Below are positions 42,774-51,192 of a DNA stretch of 64,000 bases, piece by piece (within the stretch, counting starts at the first letter, position 1; each line of letters starts with the position of its first letter). Source of the stretch: JAHJQZ01 sp963675235. GTDB lineage: Bacteria > Pseudomonadota > Alphaproteobacteria > Rhizobiales > Devosiaceae. The notes under the pieces were generated by a model. That model worked only from the letters and a program-made list of their open reading frames with translations. It did not search any database and was not told the DNA's origin. Position numbers and translations under genes: made by a program. Location of the stretch: assembly GCA_963675235.2 (NCBI GenBank), contig CAXXFU010000017.1, forward strand, positions 1-64,000, in the 5' to 3' direction.

Positions 42774-43352
42774 ATGACCAACAAAACCGTCACCTTCGCA
42801 CGCAAACCGGCCCTCGCAGCAGTGTTCCTTGTCGCCGCCGTTCCGGCCCTTGCCCAACCGGCCGGCAACGGCATGCACATGCATGGCGCCGGCGGGATGA
42901 TGGCGCATGACGAGGTGACCATGCCAGGCCTCAGGGGTCTTGATGCCACGCCGGAGGAAAGCGCCGAGCTCATGGTGATGTTCGCCAATTTCGACACGAT
43001 CACCCGCGAGGTCACCAACCTGCCGAACGGCATTCGCACCGTCACGCGGTCGTCGGACGAAATGGTGATGGCGAACCTGATCAGTCATGTCGCCGGCATG
43101 ATCACCCGCGTCACCGAGGGCCGCGATCCCGAGATCTTCATCCAGAGCCCGACGCTCGACATCTTCTTCCTGCGCGGCGACGCCATCACCTCCGATATCG
43201 ACATCACCGACGAGGGCATCGTCGTGGTGCAGACCTCGGAGGACCCCGAAGTGGTTACCGCCCTGCATGTCCACGCCGCCGAGGTCTCGGACATGGCCGA
43301 ACGCGGCATGGCGGCGGTGCACGAGATGATGATGGCGCGCCAGGGCAACTGA
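42774..43352 (+). CDS. secreted Met/His-rich hypothetical protein
   Basis: The 192-residue protein has a signal peptide (VFLVAAVPALAQP, cleavage near AQ-PA). A short Met/His-rich mature N-terminus (MHMHGAGGMMAH) suggests copper or other metal binding in the periplasm (inference). The remainder has a compact alpha/beta pattern (MVMFANFDTITREVTNLPNGI, HVAGMITRVTEGRDPEIF, VTALHVHAAEVSDMAERGM) with repeated His/Met. The family is not recognised by name. ATG 42774 places the hydrophobic core 13 residues in. Confidence 0.72.
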   Translation: MTNKTVTFARKPALAAVFLVAAVPALAQPAGNGMHMHGAGGMMAHDEVTMPGLRGLDATPEESAELMVMFANFDTITREVTNLPNGIRTVTRSSDEMVMANLISHVAGMITRVTEGRDPEIFIQSPTLDIFFLRGDAITSDIDITDEGIVVVQTSEDPEVVTALHVHAAEVSDMAERGMAAVHEMMMARQGN

Positions 43353-43372
43353 GCCGGCTTCGGGATATCGGC

Positions 43373-44131
43373 CTACTCGCCCTCGGTAGGGATGTGCAGC
43401 AGCCGTCCGCAATGCTTGCAGTGCACCGAGTCCGGATCGTGCATCAGCAGCCCGCAGTCCGGGCATTCATGGCGAACCTTATGCGGCCGCAACAGCACCT
43501 GAACGAGCCTGAGGAACAAGGTGACCCCGAAGATCATCACCGCCACCGCCAGCATGCGTCCAGCGGTGCCGGTCAGGGTGATGTCGCCGAAACCGGTCGT
43601 GGTCAGCGTCGTCACGGTGAAATAGAGCGCGTCGGCGAAGTTGCCGATTTCCGGGTTGGATTCGTGCTGAAGCGCGTAAATCAGCCCGGTCATGATGAAC
43701 AGGAACACCAACAGATTGATCGCAGCCAATGTGATGTCCTCACGCTGGCGGAACCAGGCAAAATCCTGCCGGAGGCGCCTGAGCAACTGGTAGGTGCGCA
43801 GCAGCCTTACGGTTCTCAGGATGCGGAGGAACCCGAAGCCTTCACCGGCGATCGGCGCGACGAAGGAAATGATGGCGATGATGTCGGTCCAGGTGCTGAA
43901 CCGGAACAGCATCATGTGCCGGCGTCGGTCGATGACGATACGGGCGATGAAATCGGCAAGTATGACGATGCCGAAGGCGAAATCGAGTTCCTCGACCGTC
44001 ATCGTGTGCGGGAAGAACGAGGTGACGATGACGAAGGTGATGGTGATGAGGTCGAAGACAAGCAATCCGTAGCGGAACCGGTGCGCTGCGGTGGAATTGC
44101 CCTCGTAGAGTTCCCTCAAGGTCTTGATCAC
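43373..44131 (-). CDS. voltage-gated-type potassium channel with C-terminal zinc ribbon
   Basis: The 252-residue protein has six transmembrane helices. S4 is arginine-spaced (RILRTVRLLRTYQLLRRLRQD), the pore filter is TTLTTTGFGDI, and S6 follows (MLAVAVMIFGVTLFLRL). The filter carries GFGD in place of the usual GYGD. After S6 comes a four-cysteine zinc ribbon (CPDCGLLMHDPDSVHCKHCG). The start is GTG 44131: GGGAGG lies just before it, while the longer frame begins with TTG and no such site. It would be an inner-membrane K+ (or mixed cation) channel. The soluble tail may gate it or bind a partner. Confidence 0.88.
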   Translation of the reverse strand: MIKTLRELYEGNSTAAHRFRYGLLVFDLITITFVIVTSFFPHTMTVEELDFAFGIVILADFIARIVIDRRRHMMLFRFSTWTDIIAIISFVAPIAGEGFGFLRILRTVRLLRTYQLLRRLRQDFAWFRQREDITLAAINLLVFLFIMTGLIYALQHESNPEIGNFADALYFTVTTLTTTGFGDITLTGTAGRMLAVAVMIFGVTLFLRLVQVLLRPHKVRHECPDCGLLMHDPDSVHCKHCGRLLHIPTEGE

Positions 44132-44359
44132 CTGTGCCTCCCATGCAACGGCCAGCAAAGAATTGCCAAAACAATAAGGATTTGGCCAGCCCTTCCCGGA
44201 TCGCTGTTGACGGGTCCGGCACGCGCCGACATTGTCGCGACACTGCGAACCGTGAGGAGTTCGATCGATGCTGGCAAGAGCCTCGTTCTAGTCTGACCTG
44301 TGGCCGAGCCCTGTGCGGCCACCTCTCAACATCTGTCGATTTTGCCCCCTGGAGGGCCC

Positions 44360-46189
44360 ATGTTTCGCATGTTCGCAAACGTGGTCGATCCGTTTCAGCC
44401 CTATGCCGAAGCGGAGCCGCCACGCAAAGCCGTTGCCTATATCCTCGGACATCTCAAGCCCTTGCGCCTGGTCATCGTCGCGAGCCTTGCCATCACGCTC
44501 GTCAACGTCGCGATCGAGTTGTGGCTGATCTACTATGCCGGCCGTCTCGTCGACACCCTTGCGGCTCTGCCGCCATCGCAATTGTGGATCCGCATGGGCA
44601 CGGAACTGGTTCTCGCCGCAGCGCTGTTGCTCGTCGTGCGTCCTGTCTTCGCGGCTCTGGGAGAGGCGCTCGACGACATCGCCTTCCGCCCCAATGCCGT
44701 CAACCTCATGCGCTGGCGTGCCCATCGTCATATCCTCCGGCAACCGGTGTCCTGGTTTCGCGATGAGACGTCTGGCCGGTTGGCCTCGCGCGTGCGCGAA
44801 ATCGGCAGCGCCGGCGCCGGCGCGGCCTACAGCGTCGTCCACACGCTGTTTTACGTGCTTGCCTATCTGGCCGGTTCGCTGTGGCTGATGGCCTCCATCG
44901 ATCCCCGGCTCACGCTGCCGCTGGTCCTGTGGGGGGCCGTCTACCTTGCCCATATGGCCTATGCCGTGCCGCGCTTCCGCGACAACACCGAGCGATTCCA
45001 GAACGCGCTGACCGACCTGTCGGGCCTGTTCGTCGACACCTATGCCAATATCGACACCGTCAAGCTGTTCGCCGATCAGCGCCATGAGGACGCCGAAAGC
45101 GAGCGGCGTTTCCGGGCCACCCGCAAGACCTTCATCGACGTGCAGACCATCGAGGTGATGATCAATACCGGCATGACGGTGTTGAGCAATCTCCTGCTGG
45201 TGACGCTGGTCGGCGCCGCAATCGTGTTCTGGCAGTCGGGCGAAGCGCCGCTCGGCCTGGTTGCCGCCAGCCTGGCCTTGAGCTTTCGGATATCCGATCT
45301 CGCCGACTGGATGCTCGACGCGGTTTCGGCGCTGTTCGGCCATATCGGCGCCACCCGCGAGGCACTGAAATCGGTAGCACAGCCCATCGCCCTGACCGAC
45401 CCGCCCGATGCCAAGCCCCTCGCCTTCGAGGGCGGCGCCATCGGCTTTCACGGTGTCAGCCATCTGTACGGTGCCGATGCCGGAGGCCTGCGTGAGGTCG
45501 ATCTCGATATCGGGGCTGGCGAGAAGCTCGGTCTTGTCGGCCCGTCCGGCGCCGGCAAATCAACGCTGATCAACCTGTTGCTCAGGTTCTTCGATCCCGA
45601 ACAGGGCCGCATTCTCGTCGACGGGCAGGACATCGCCGCTGTCACGCAGCAGAGCCTCAGGCGCCGCATCGCCATGGTCGGTCAGGACGGCACCCTGCTC
45701 AATCGCTCGATCGCCGACAATATCGGCTACGGACGGACGGACATCGAACCGGACGAAATCATCGCGGCGGCGCGCAAAGCCGAAGCGCATGAGTTCATCA
45801 CCGCACTCAGCGACCGCAACGGCAACGAGGGTTATGCCGCAATCGTCGGCGAACGCGGCGTTCGGCTGTCGGGTGGCCAGCGCCAGCGCATTGCCCTCGC
45901 TCGCGCCATCCTCAAGGACGCGCCGATCCTGGTGCTCGACGAGGCGACTTCGGCGCTCGACTCGGAAGTCGAGGCGGCGATCCTCGAGACGCTCTATCGC
46001 ATAATGGAAGGCAAGACCGTGATTGCCATCGCCCACCGCCTGTCGACCATCGCCCGCATGGACCGCATCGCGGTCATGGACGCCGGGCGCCTTGTCGAAA
46101 TCGGCACGCACGACGCCCTGCTGGATCACAACGGACTCTACGCCCGACTCTGGGCCCATCAGTCCGGTGGCTTCATCGGGGTCGAATGA
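44360..46189 (+). CDS. ABC transporter, fused permease–ATPase (exporter type)
   Basis: The 609-residue half-transporter has a six-helix transmembrane domain (residues about 35-330) fused to a nucleotide-binding domain. The latter has Walker A GPSGAGKST, Q-loop VGQDGTLLN, signature LSGGQRQR, Walker B ILVLDEATS and H-loop AHRLS. This is the MsbA/HlyB-type exporter layout and it should work as a dimer. ATG 44360 has GGAGGG upstream. Substrate unknown. Next to it, on the opposite strand, is a second, ABC-2-type efflux operon. Confidence 0.92.
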   Translation: MFRMFANVVDPFQPYAEAEPPRKAVAYILGHLKPLRLVIVASLAITLVNVAIELWLIYYAGRLVDTLAALPPSQLWIRMGTELVLAAALLLVVRPVFAALGEALDDIAFRPNAVNLMRWRAHRHILRQPVSWFRDETSGRLASRVREIGSAGAGAAYSVVHTLFYVLAYLAGSLWLMASIDPRLTLPLVLWGAVYLAHMAYAVPRFRDNTERFQNALTDLSGLFVDTYANIDTVKLFADQRHEDAESERRFRATRKTFIDVQTIEVMINTGMTVLSNLLLVTLVGAAIVFWQSGEAPLGLVAASLALSFRISDLADWMLDAVSALFGHIGATREALKSVAQPIALTDPPDAKPLAFEGGAIGFHGVSHLYGADAGGLREVDLDIGAGEKLGLVGPSGAGKSTLINLLLRFFDPEQGRILVDGQDIAAVTQQSLRRRIAMVGQDGTLLNRSIADNIGYGRTDIEPDEIIAAARKAEAHEFITALSDRNGNEGYAAIVGERGVRLSGGQRQRIALARAILKDAPILVLDEATSALDSEVEAAILETLYRIMEGKTVIAIAHRLSTIARMDRIAVMDAGRLVEIGTHDALLDHNGLYARLWAHQSGGFIGVE

Positions 46190-46246
46190 AGACGGGCGGT
46201 TGCGCAATGCGCAGCCGCCCTGTCGCTCGTGCGCCAGCATGGGACG

Positions 46247-47380
46247 TCAGTCGAGCGTTTGTCTGTAGCGCAGCATGGCAACGGTAACGATCACCACCAT
46301 GATGATGGCGAGATTGGTCATGTCTCCGGCGATATCGGCAAGCTCGGCGCCCTTGAGCATGATCTTTCGGACCACGCGCAGGAAATGCGTCGCCGGGATG
46401 GCCGTGCCGATGGCCTGGGCCCAGCCAGGCATGCCGGCAAAGGGGAACATGAAGCCCGACAGCATGATGATCGGCAGAATGGTCATGAAGCTCATCTGCA
46501 TCGCCTGCATCTGGGTGCGCGCCACCGTCGAGATCAGGAAGCCGAGCGCCAGGTTGACGATGATGAACAGGTTGATGCCGAGCATGAATGCCCAGGGCGA
46601 TCCCTCGAACGGCACGTCGAACAGCAGCCGCGCGGCGATCAGGAAGATGATCGTTTGCACGTAGCCGACAAGAATGTAGGGCAGGATCTTGCCGAACATC
46701 ACTTCGAGCGAGCGGGCCGGCGTGGCGATCAGGGTTTCCATCGTGCCCTTCTCGGTCTCGCGGACGATGGCGACGGCAGTGATCAGCGTCATCATCATGG
46801 CAAGGATCACGGCCAGCAGGCCGGGCACGATATTGGTCGATGTCCTGCCTTCGGGGTTGTACTGCTTGTGCACCGTTACCTCGAACGGCATGGGCGAACC
46901 GGCTGATGCCTGCAGCGGACCCGTCATGGTCTGCTTGATGGCGACTTGCAGAATGCCGTTGAGCGCGCCGACCGCGCTGCCAACCGCTGTCGGATCGGAG
47001 GCGTCGGCAGCGACAAGGATATCCGGATGGCGACCACGCACGATGTCCTTTTCGAAGTCGGGCGGGATAACCACAACGAAATTGGCCGTACCGTCGCGCA
47101 ACACCTTGTCGCCGCTGTCCGGGCCAGTGGTCACACCCTTGAAATCGAAATAGGTCGAGGTCTCCATGCCGGCCAGCACCGCCCGCGTGATAGGACCGGA
47201 ATCGTTCATCTCGATCATGGTCGGCATGTGCTGCGGGTTGGTGTTGATGGCGTAGCCGAACAGCAGCAGCTGCATCACCGGAATGCCGACCATCATGGCG
47301 AAGGTGGCATGGTCGCGCTTCATCTGGATGAATTCCTTGACGAGCACGGCGAAGAACCGCCCGAACGAGAGACCCATCAT
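46247..47380 (-). CDS. ABC-2 type transporter permease
   Basis: The 377-residue permease has one N-terminal helix, a large periplasmic domain (about residues 50-180, with PPDFEKDIVRGR), and five C-terminal helices including the ABC-2 signature region (ETEKGTMETLIATPARSLEVMFGKILPY). It resembles the YbhS/YhhJ class. The ATG at 47380 overlaps the TGA of the ATPase gene, so the two are coupled. With the ATPase, the HlyD-like fusion protein and the TetR it forms a four-gene efflux operon. Confidence 0.93.
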   Translation of the reverse strand: MMGLSFGRFFAVLVKEFIQMKRDHATFAMMVGIPVMQLLLFGYAINTNPQHMPTMIEMNDSGPITRAVLAGMETSTYFDFKGVTTGPDSGDKVLRDGTANFVVVIPPDFEKDIVRGRHPDILVAADASDPTAVGSAVGALNGILQVAIKQTMTGPLQASAGSPMPFEVTVHKQYNPEGRTSTNIVPGLLAVILAMMMTLITAVAIVRETEKGTMETLIATPARSLEVMFGKILPYILVGYVQTIIFLIAARLLFDVPFEGSPWAFMLGINLFIIVNLALGFLISTVARTQMQAMQMSFMTILPIIMLSGFMFPFAGMPGWAQAIGTAIPATHFLRVVRKIMLKGAELADIAGDMTNLAIIMVVIVTVAMLRYRQTLD

Positions 47381-48543
47381 TGTGCCGCTCCATTGGCGAA
47401 ATTGTCCGTCGCCCCGGTCATCAGGTAGATGAAGGCCTCTTCGAGCTCGGCCTTCTTCTCGGTCCAGTGCCCGGCGCCACGCGCCATGTGTTCTTGGGCA
47501 ATCTGTTTGAGACGCGCCTCGTCGGTGCCCGAGACATGCAGCACCGCGCCAAAGCGCGCGACCTGCTCGACGCCTTCGGTAGCGCGTAGCTCCTCCTCGA
47601 GCGCCATCAGGCCGGCGCCGTCGACCCGCCATGTGTGCAGGCCGAGCATGTTGGGGATTTCGCCGGAAGGCCCGGAAATCAGCATCTTGCCGTAGGCGAT
47701 ATAGGCGATGTAGTCGCACTGCACCGCTTCGTCCATGTAGTGCGTCGAAACCAGCACGGTGACGCCCTTCTTCGACAGACGCCTGATTTCGTCCCAGAAA
47801 TCGCGACGCGCCTTGGGATCGACGCCGGCGGTCGGTTCGTCGAGCAGCAACAGCAGCGGGTCGTGCAGCAGGCACGCGGCCAGCGCCAGGCGCTGTTTCC
47901 AGCCGCCCGACAATGTGCCTGCGAGCTGGCTCTGCCGGTCGAAGAGTCCAAGCTCGGCAAGAGCGTCATCGACACGCCGCTTGCGGTCCTTGAGCCGGTA
48001 CATGCGCGCCATGAAATCGAGATTCTCGCGGATCGACAGATCCTCGTAGAGCGAGAATTTCTGCGTCATATAGCCGACCTGCTCCTTGATCTGCTGGGTC
48101 TGTCGGCCGATGTCGAGACCGAGGCACTGGCCCTCGCCGGCATCGGGAGTCAAAAGCCCGCACATCATGCGGATGGTCGTGGTCTTGCCCGAACCGTTCG
48201 GACCAAGAAATCCGTAGATCGCCCCGCGCGGCACCTCCATGTCGAGTTCGTCGACCACGGTCTTGTCGCCAAACTTCTTGGTCAGCCCTTTGACCCAGAT
48301 GGCGCGGTTCTCGGGCAGCAAAGAGGCTTGGGTCAGAACCTGTGGCCTGGGATCGTCGGTTCCGGTCTGCGCCGGAGCGGCGGCGGGTTCGTCTGGCGTG
48401 GCAGAATCCGCTTCAGCCACCGGAACCGGCTGCGCCGCTTCGTCGGCCACCACCTCGGGCGTCGCCATGTTTTCCGGCGTCACCTCCGGTTCTATATCAG
48501 GGCGTTTGGGCGCACTGTCCGGGATGTTGGCGTCATCGCTCAT
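47377..48543 (-). CDS. ABC transporter ATP-binding protein with acidic N-terminal extension
   Basis: The 388-residue ATPase has Walker A GPNGSGKTT, signature LSGGWKQR, Walker B LLLLDEPTAGVD and an H-loop STHYMDEA. It is preceded by about 75 residues rich in Pro, Ala, Glu and Asp (EVVADEAAQPVPVAEADSA) that are probably disordered, and followed by a C-terminal domain of about 85 residues. The YbhF type has two ATPase domains, whereas this has one. Adjacent genes supply the ABC-2 permease and the periplasmic adaptor. It overlaps the adaptor gene by 4 bp. Confidence 0.93.
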   Translation of the reverse strand: MSDDANIPDSAPKRPDIEPEVTPENMATPEVVADEAAQPVPVAEADSATPDEPAAAPAQTGTDDPRPQVLTQASLLPENRAIWVKGLTKKFGDKTVVDELDMEVPRGAIYGFLGPNGSGKTTTIRMMCGLLTPDAGEGQCLGLDIGRQTQQIKEQVGYMTQKFSLYEDLSIRENLDFMARMYRLKDRKRRVDDALAELGLFDRQSQLAGTLSGGWKQRLALAACLLHDPLLLLLDEPTAGVDPKARRDFWDEIRRLSKKGVTVLVSTHYMDEAVQCDYIAYIAYGKMLISGPSGEIPNMLGLHTWRVDGAGLMALEEELRATEGVEQVARFGAVLHVSGTDEARLKQIAQEHMARGAGHWTEKKAELEEAFIYLMTGATDNFANGAAQ

Positions 48544-49553
48544 TCGGGCACCTTCATCGACACCGGCTGGCCAGGGAGTAGCGAAATATCGGCGTCGACC
48601 ATCGCCTCAGCCAGGAAGACCAGGCGCTTGCGCTCGTCGCGGGAATAGATGATCGGCGGCGTGTTCTGCGGCTGGCTGGCCAGATAGGAGATGGTCGCCG
48701 TCAGCCCGTCCGGGCAGTTGTCGCAGGAAAGATCGAGGATGTCGCCGATGCGGAACAGGTTGCGGTCGGGCTCGGGAATGAAGAATTCCACCTTGAGCTC
48801 ACCCGGCGGCAGGATCGATAGCACCGGGGCGCCGATGCCAACCACCTCTCCGTTCCTGTAAAAGACCCGGTCGATGACGCCGCCAACCGGTGATTCGACC
48901 GTGCGGTCGTCGAGATTGACCCTGGCGGCTTCGACATTGGCGACAGCGGCGTCGACATTGGCCTTGGCAGCGGCGAGCTGTTCCGGACGCGCCGGCAGTT
49001 CGGCAACGGTCAGTTGCGCCTTGAGCTGGGCGACGCTGGCATTGGATGTGTCCAGCTGCGCGCGCGCCTCGTCGACCTTTGAGTCGGGTACGAGGCCGGA
49101 TTGCTTCAGCTTCATGATCCGCTCAAGCGTGGTCTTGGCCAATGCCTGGCTCGCTTCCGCCTGTTTGAGCGAGGCCTTGATGACGTCGGTCTCCTCTGAG
49201 CGCGAACCGGTCTCGAGGTTGCGCCAGCTCGCCTCGGCGGCGGCCCGTTGGGCGATGGCGGCACTCAGCGCAGCGCGGTAATGGTCATCGTCGAGCGAGA
49301 ACAGCATCTGTCCCTTGGTCACCGTCTGGCCTTCGAGGGTCGGGATGGCGTTGATCCGTCCGGGATTGGTGGCCGCGACGTAGACGTAATTGGCTTCGAC
49401 ATAGCCGTTGTAGACCGGTGGGCCATGTTCGGTGAAACCTGCGATCAGAGCCGAGACCATGGCGGCAAGTGCCCCGCCGGCCCAGACGATCCAGTGGAAG
49501 GCGTCGCCCATCCAGGCCAAAGCAGCGTCGATAAAGGCATGGAACTCATCCAT
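48540..49553 (-). CDS. HlyD-family periplasmic adaptor (membrane fusion protein)
   Basis: The 337-residue protein has one N-terminal transmembrane helix (about residues 22-42), a biotinyl-lipoyl half motif (YVYVAATNPGRINAIPTLEGQTVTKGQMLF) and a long coiled-coil hairpin (about 95-200). The closing barrel has RTVESPVGGVIDRVFYRNGEVVG. A CDNCPDG cysteine pair near residue 284 is unusual. The start at 49553 has GGAG upstream and lies 8 bp into the end of the TetR gene. It links the inner-membrane ABC-2 pump to an outer-membrane factor. Confidence 0.92.
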   Translation of the reverse strand: MDEFHAFIDAALAWMGDAFHWIVWAGGALAAMVSALIAGFTEHGPPVYNGYVEANYVYVAATNPGRINAIPTLEGQTVTKGQMLFSLDDDHYRAALSAAIAQRAAAEASWRNLETGSRSEETDVIKASLKQAEASQALAKTTLERIMKLKQSGLVPDSKVDEARAQLDTSNASVAQLKAQLTVAELPARPEQLAAAKANVDAAVANVEAARVNLDDRTVESPVGGVIDRVFYRNGEVVGIGAPVLSILPPGELKVEFFIPEPDRNLFRIGDILDLSCDNCPDGLTATISYLASQPQNTPPIIYSRDERKRLVFLAEAMVDADISLLPGQPVSMKVPE

Positions 49554-50253
49554 TTTTCTGCTCCGGTTTGGCCGACAGGCCATTCATGAGAATGTCGATG
49601 TGCTGGGAGATCATCCGCTCCATCTGCAGTCCCTCTTCAGGAACGATCTTGAAGACCTCGGCGATGACGACGTGGGCGATGATGGGGCCGATGATGCTGC
49701 GGATGGCCAGTTCGGCATCGACCGGCTTGAAGCGGCCGACTTTTACCTGGTGTTCGATCATCCGCCGCATGACCGGCAGCACCTTGTCGATGACGTCGCG
49801 GCGATAGATTGCGGCCAGTTCGGGGAACTGTACCGATTCTCGCATGATCAGTTTGGGAACAGCCAAAACCTTGGGGTCGCCGAGATTGTGGGCGATGAGC
49901 CCGCCGATGGTCTTGAACACCAGGATGGGATCGACGCCCATCGACTCGATGGTCGAAATCGCCTTCAGGGCAATGGGCGACAAGGCCCTATCGATCAGCC
50001 CTTCCATCAGGGCTTCCTTGGAGTCGAAGTAGAGATAGACCGTTCCCTTGGAGATGCCGGCCTTGCTGGCGACGTCTTCGACGCGTGTGTTGGCAAAACC
50101 CTTTTCGGTGAACAGTTCAAGCGCGGCGTCGAGCACCTCGTCGCGCCGCGCCTCGGCGCGGCGTCGGAATTTCGGCTTGGCGCGGCGCCGCTTCTCGGCT
50201 CCGCTCTTGGCGATCGCATCAACATCCTGCGGCTTGTCGTTGTCGGCTGACAC
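49546..50253 (-). CDS. TetR family repressor of the ABC-2 efflux operon
   Basis: The 235-residue protein has a basic leader (KRRRAKPKFRRRAEARRDE), a TetR helix-turn-helix (DVASKAGISKGTVYLYFDSKEALM, about residues 55-78) and a helical ligand domain. The frame is open 51 codons further upstream, but that stretch spans the operator palindromes at 50283-50333. GTG 50253, with AGAGGC before it, is therefore the likely start. It is the first gene of the operon (TetR, HlyD, ATPase, permease) and probably autorepresses it. Confidence 0.86.
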   Translation of the reverse strand: MSADNDKPQDVDAIAKSGAEKRRRAKPKFRRRAEARRDEVLDAALELFTEKGFANTRVEDVASKAGISKGTVYLYFDSKEALMEGLIDRALSPIALKAISTIESMGVDPILVFKTIGGLIAHNLGDPKVLAVPKLIMRESVQFPELAAIYRRDVIDKVLPVMRRMIEHQVKVGRFKPVDAELAIRSIIGPIIAHVVIAEVFKIVPEEGLQMERMISQHIDILMNGLSAKPEQKNG

Positions 50254-50566
50254 TGTGGCTGCCTCTTGCTTGTCGACCTTACTAACTGACTGGTCAGTTA
50301 TAATTTTGCTACTAATAAATGACCGGTCAGTTATTTGCAAGAGCGCATCCGTCGCAGAGGCTGTCACACCCGGCGACACTGACCCGGAGTGACACGTTTC
50401 TTCCATTCATGTCATTGAATATATTGGAGAATTATTTGGTAACCAGTGATCGGATTTCTCCCGCACTGGCAAGCGAATTCGGCTGCCGACACAGAGCGCG
50501 CGTCGCTTGCGGCGCTGTATTTGGATCGATAATTCAATGGAACCGCGGCGCTAGTCCGGCAGGCGG
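50254..50566. other. promoter region between two TetR genes
   Basis: It holds the twin TetR operators (50283-50333) and AT-rich promoter sequence. 50400-50566, past the second TetR gene's stop at 50567, shows no gene. Confidence 0.55.
50283..50333. promoter_or_regulatory. twin TetR operators
   Basis: TAACTGAC (50283-50290) and GTCAGTTA (50293-50300) form a perfect palindrome. A second copy, TAAATGAC then GTCAGTTA (50316-50333), has one mismatch. Their centres are about 33 bp apart, three helical turns. They lie directly upstream of the efflux-operon TetR gene. Confidence 0.8.
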
Positions 50567-51124
50567 TCAGGCCAGAAGATGCTCGACGACAAGGCGCGTC
50601 GCCGGTCCGATTTCTTCGGCATATTGCGCCTTGGCACATAGGCCCGCAGCGCAGGCGATGAGGATCTGGGCGTATTTGCGTGCTTCGCTGCGCCCATCGC
50701 GCTCCAGCACGGTGATCAGGGCTTCCTCGAGCCAGCGCTCGAACGCGGCGATCTGCTCGGCGAGCAATGGCGAGTTCTCGCCATAGAAATCGGCGGCATG
50801 CGAAGACGAGCGCACCAGGCGGAAATAGGCCTTCTGCTTGCTCGACAATGCCCGCGCAATACGTTCAGGCACGGCGCCCGGTCCGTCGAGCTCATGGATG
50901 ACCATCTCCCGCCACGAAGCAAGCACGCGCTCGGCAAGCGTGGCGAAGACCAGATCCTTGTCGCGGAAATAGGCGTAGAGTGTCGGCTTGGCGACGCCGG
51001 CTGCGCGGGCAATGGCCTCCATTGAGGTGGCACGCAGCCCGTTGCGAAGGAACAATTCTTCCGCCGCCGCCAGGATTCGTTCGCGCCGTTCCGGGTTGAG
51101 TTGCCTGCCGCCTTGTTTCACCAT
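50567..51124 (-). CDS. TetR family transcriptional regulator
   Basis: The 185-residue protein has a typical TetR helix-turn-helix (AIARAAGVAKPTLYAYFRDKDLVF, residues about 37-60) and a C-terminal ligand domain with KYAQILIACAAGLCAKAQYA. It is divergent from an epimerase-like gene, and an inverted repeat TTGAACG/CGTTCAA lies between them. It is distinct in sequence from the efflux-operon TetR next door. Confidence 0.9.
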   Translation of the reverse strand: MVKQGGRQLNPERRERILAAAEELFLRNGLRATSMEAIARAAGVAKPTLYAYFRDKDLVFATLAERVLASWREMVIHELDGPGAVPERIARALSSKQKAYFRLVRSSSHAADFYGENSPLLAEQIAAFERWLEEALITVLERDGRSEARKYAQILIACAAGLCAKAQYAEEIGPATRLVVEHLLA

Positions 51125-51134
51125 GTCGCACCAC

Positions 51135-51171
51135 TTGAACGTAACGAACAGTAATCGTATATATCGTTCAA
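51135..51171. promoter_or_regulatory. inverted repeat between TetR and epimerase genes
   Basis: TTGAACG (51135-51141) and CGTTCAA (51165-51171) flank an AT-rich centre that could hold both promoters. It sits 10 bp from the TetR start and 21 bp from the epimerase-like start. Confidence 0.55.
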
Positions 51172-51192
51172 CACAGAAAATGGATAGAGGTC

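Noticed and set aside
46247..47875. A 542-codon frame reading the permease with a longer N-terminus
   Set aside because: The first 165 codons overlap the ATPase in another frame and are Arg/Ala noise. The ATG at 47380 with GGAG is the real start.
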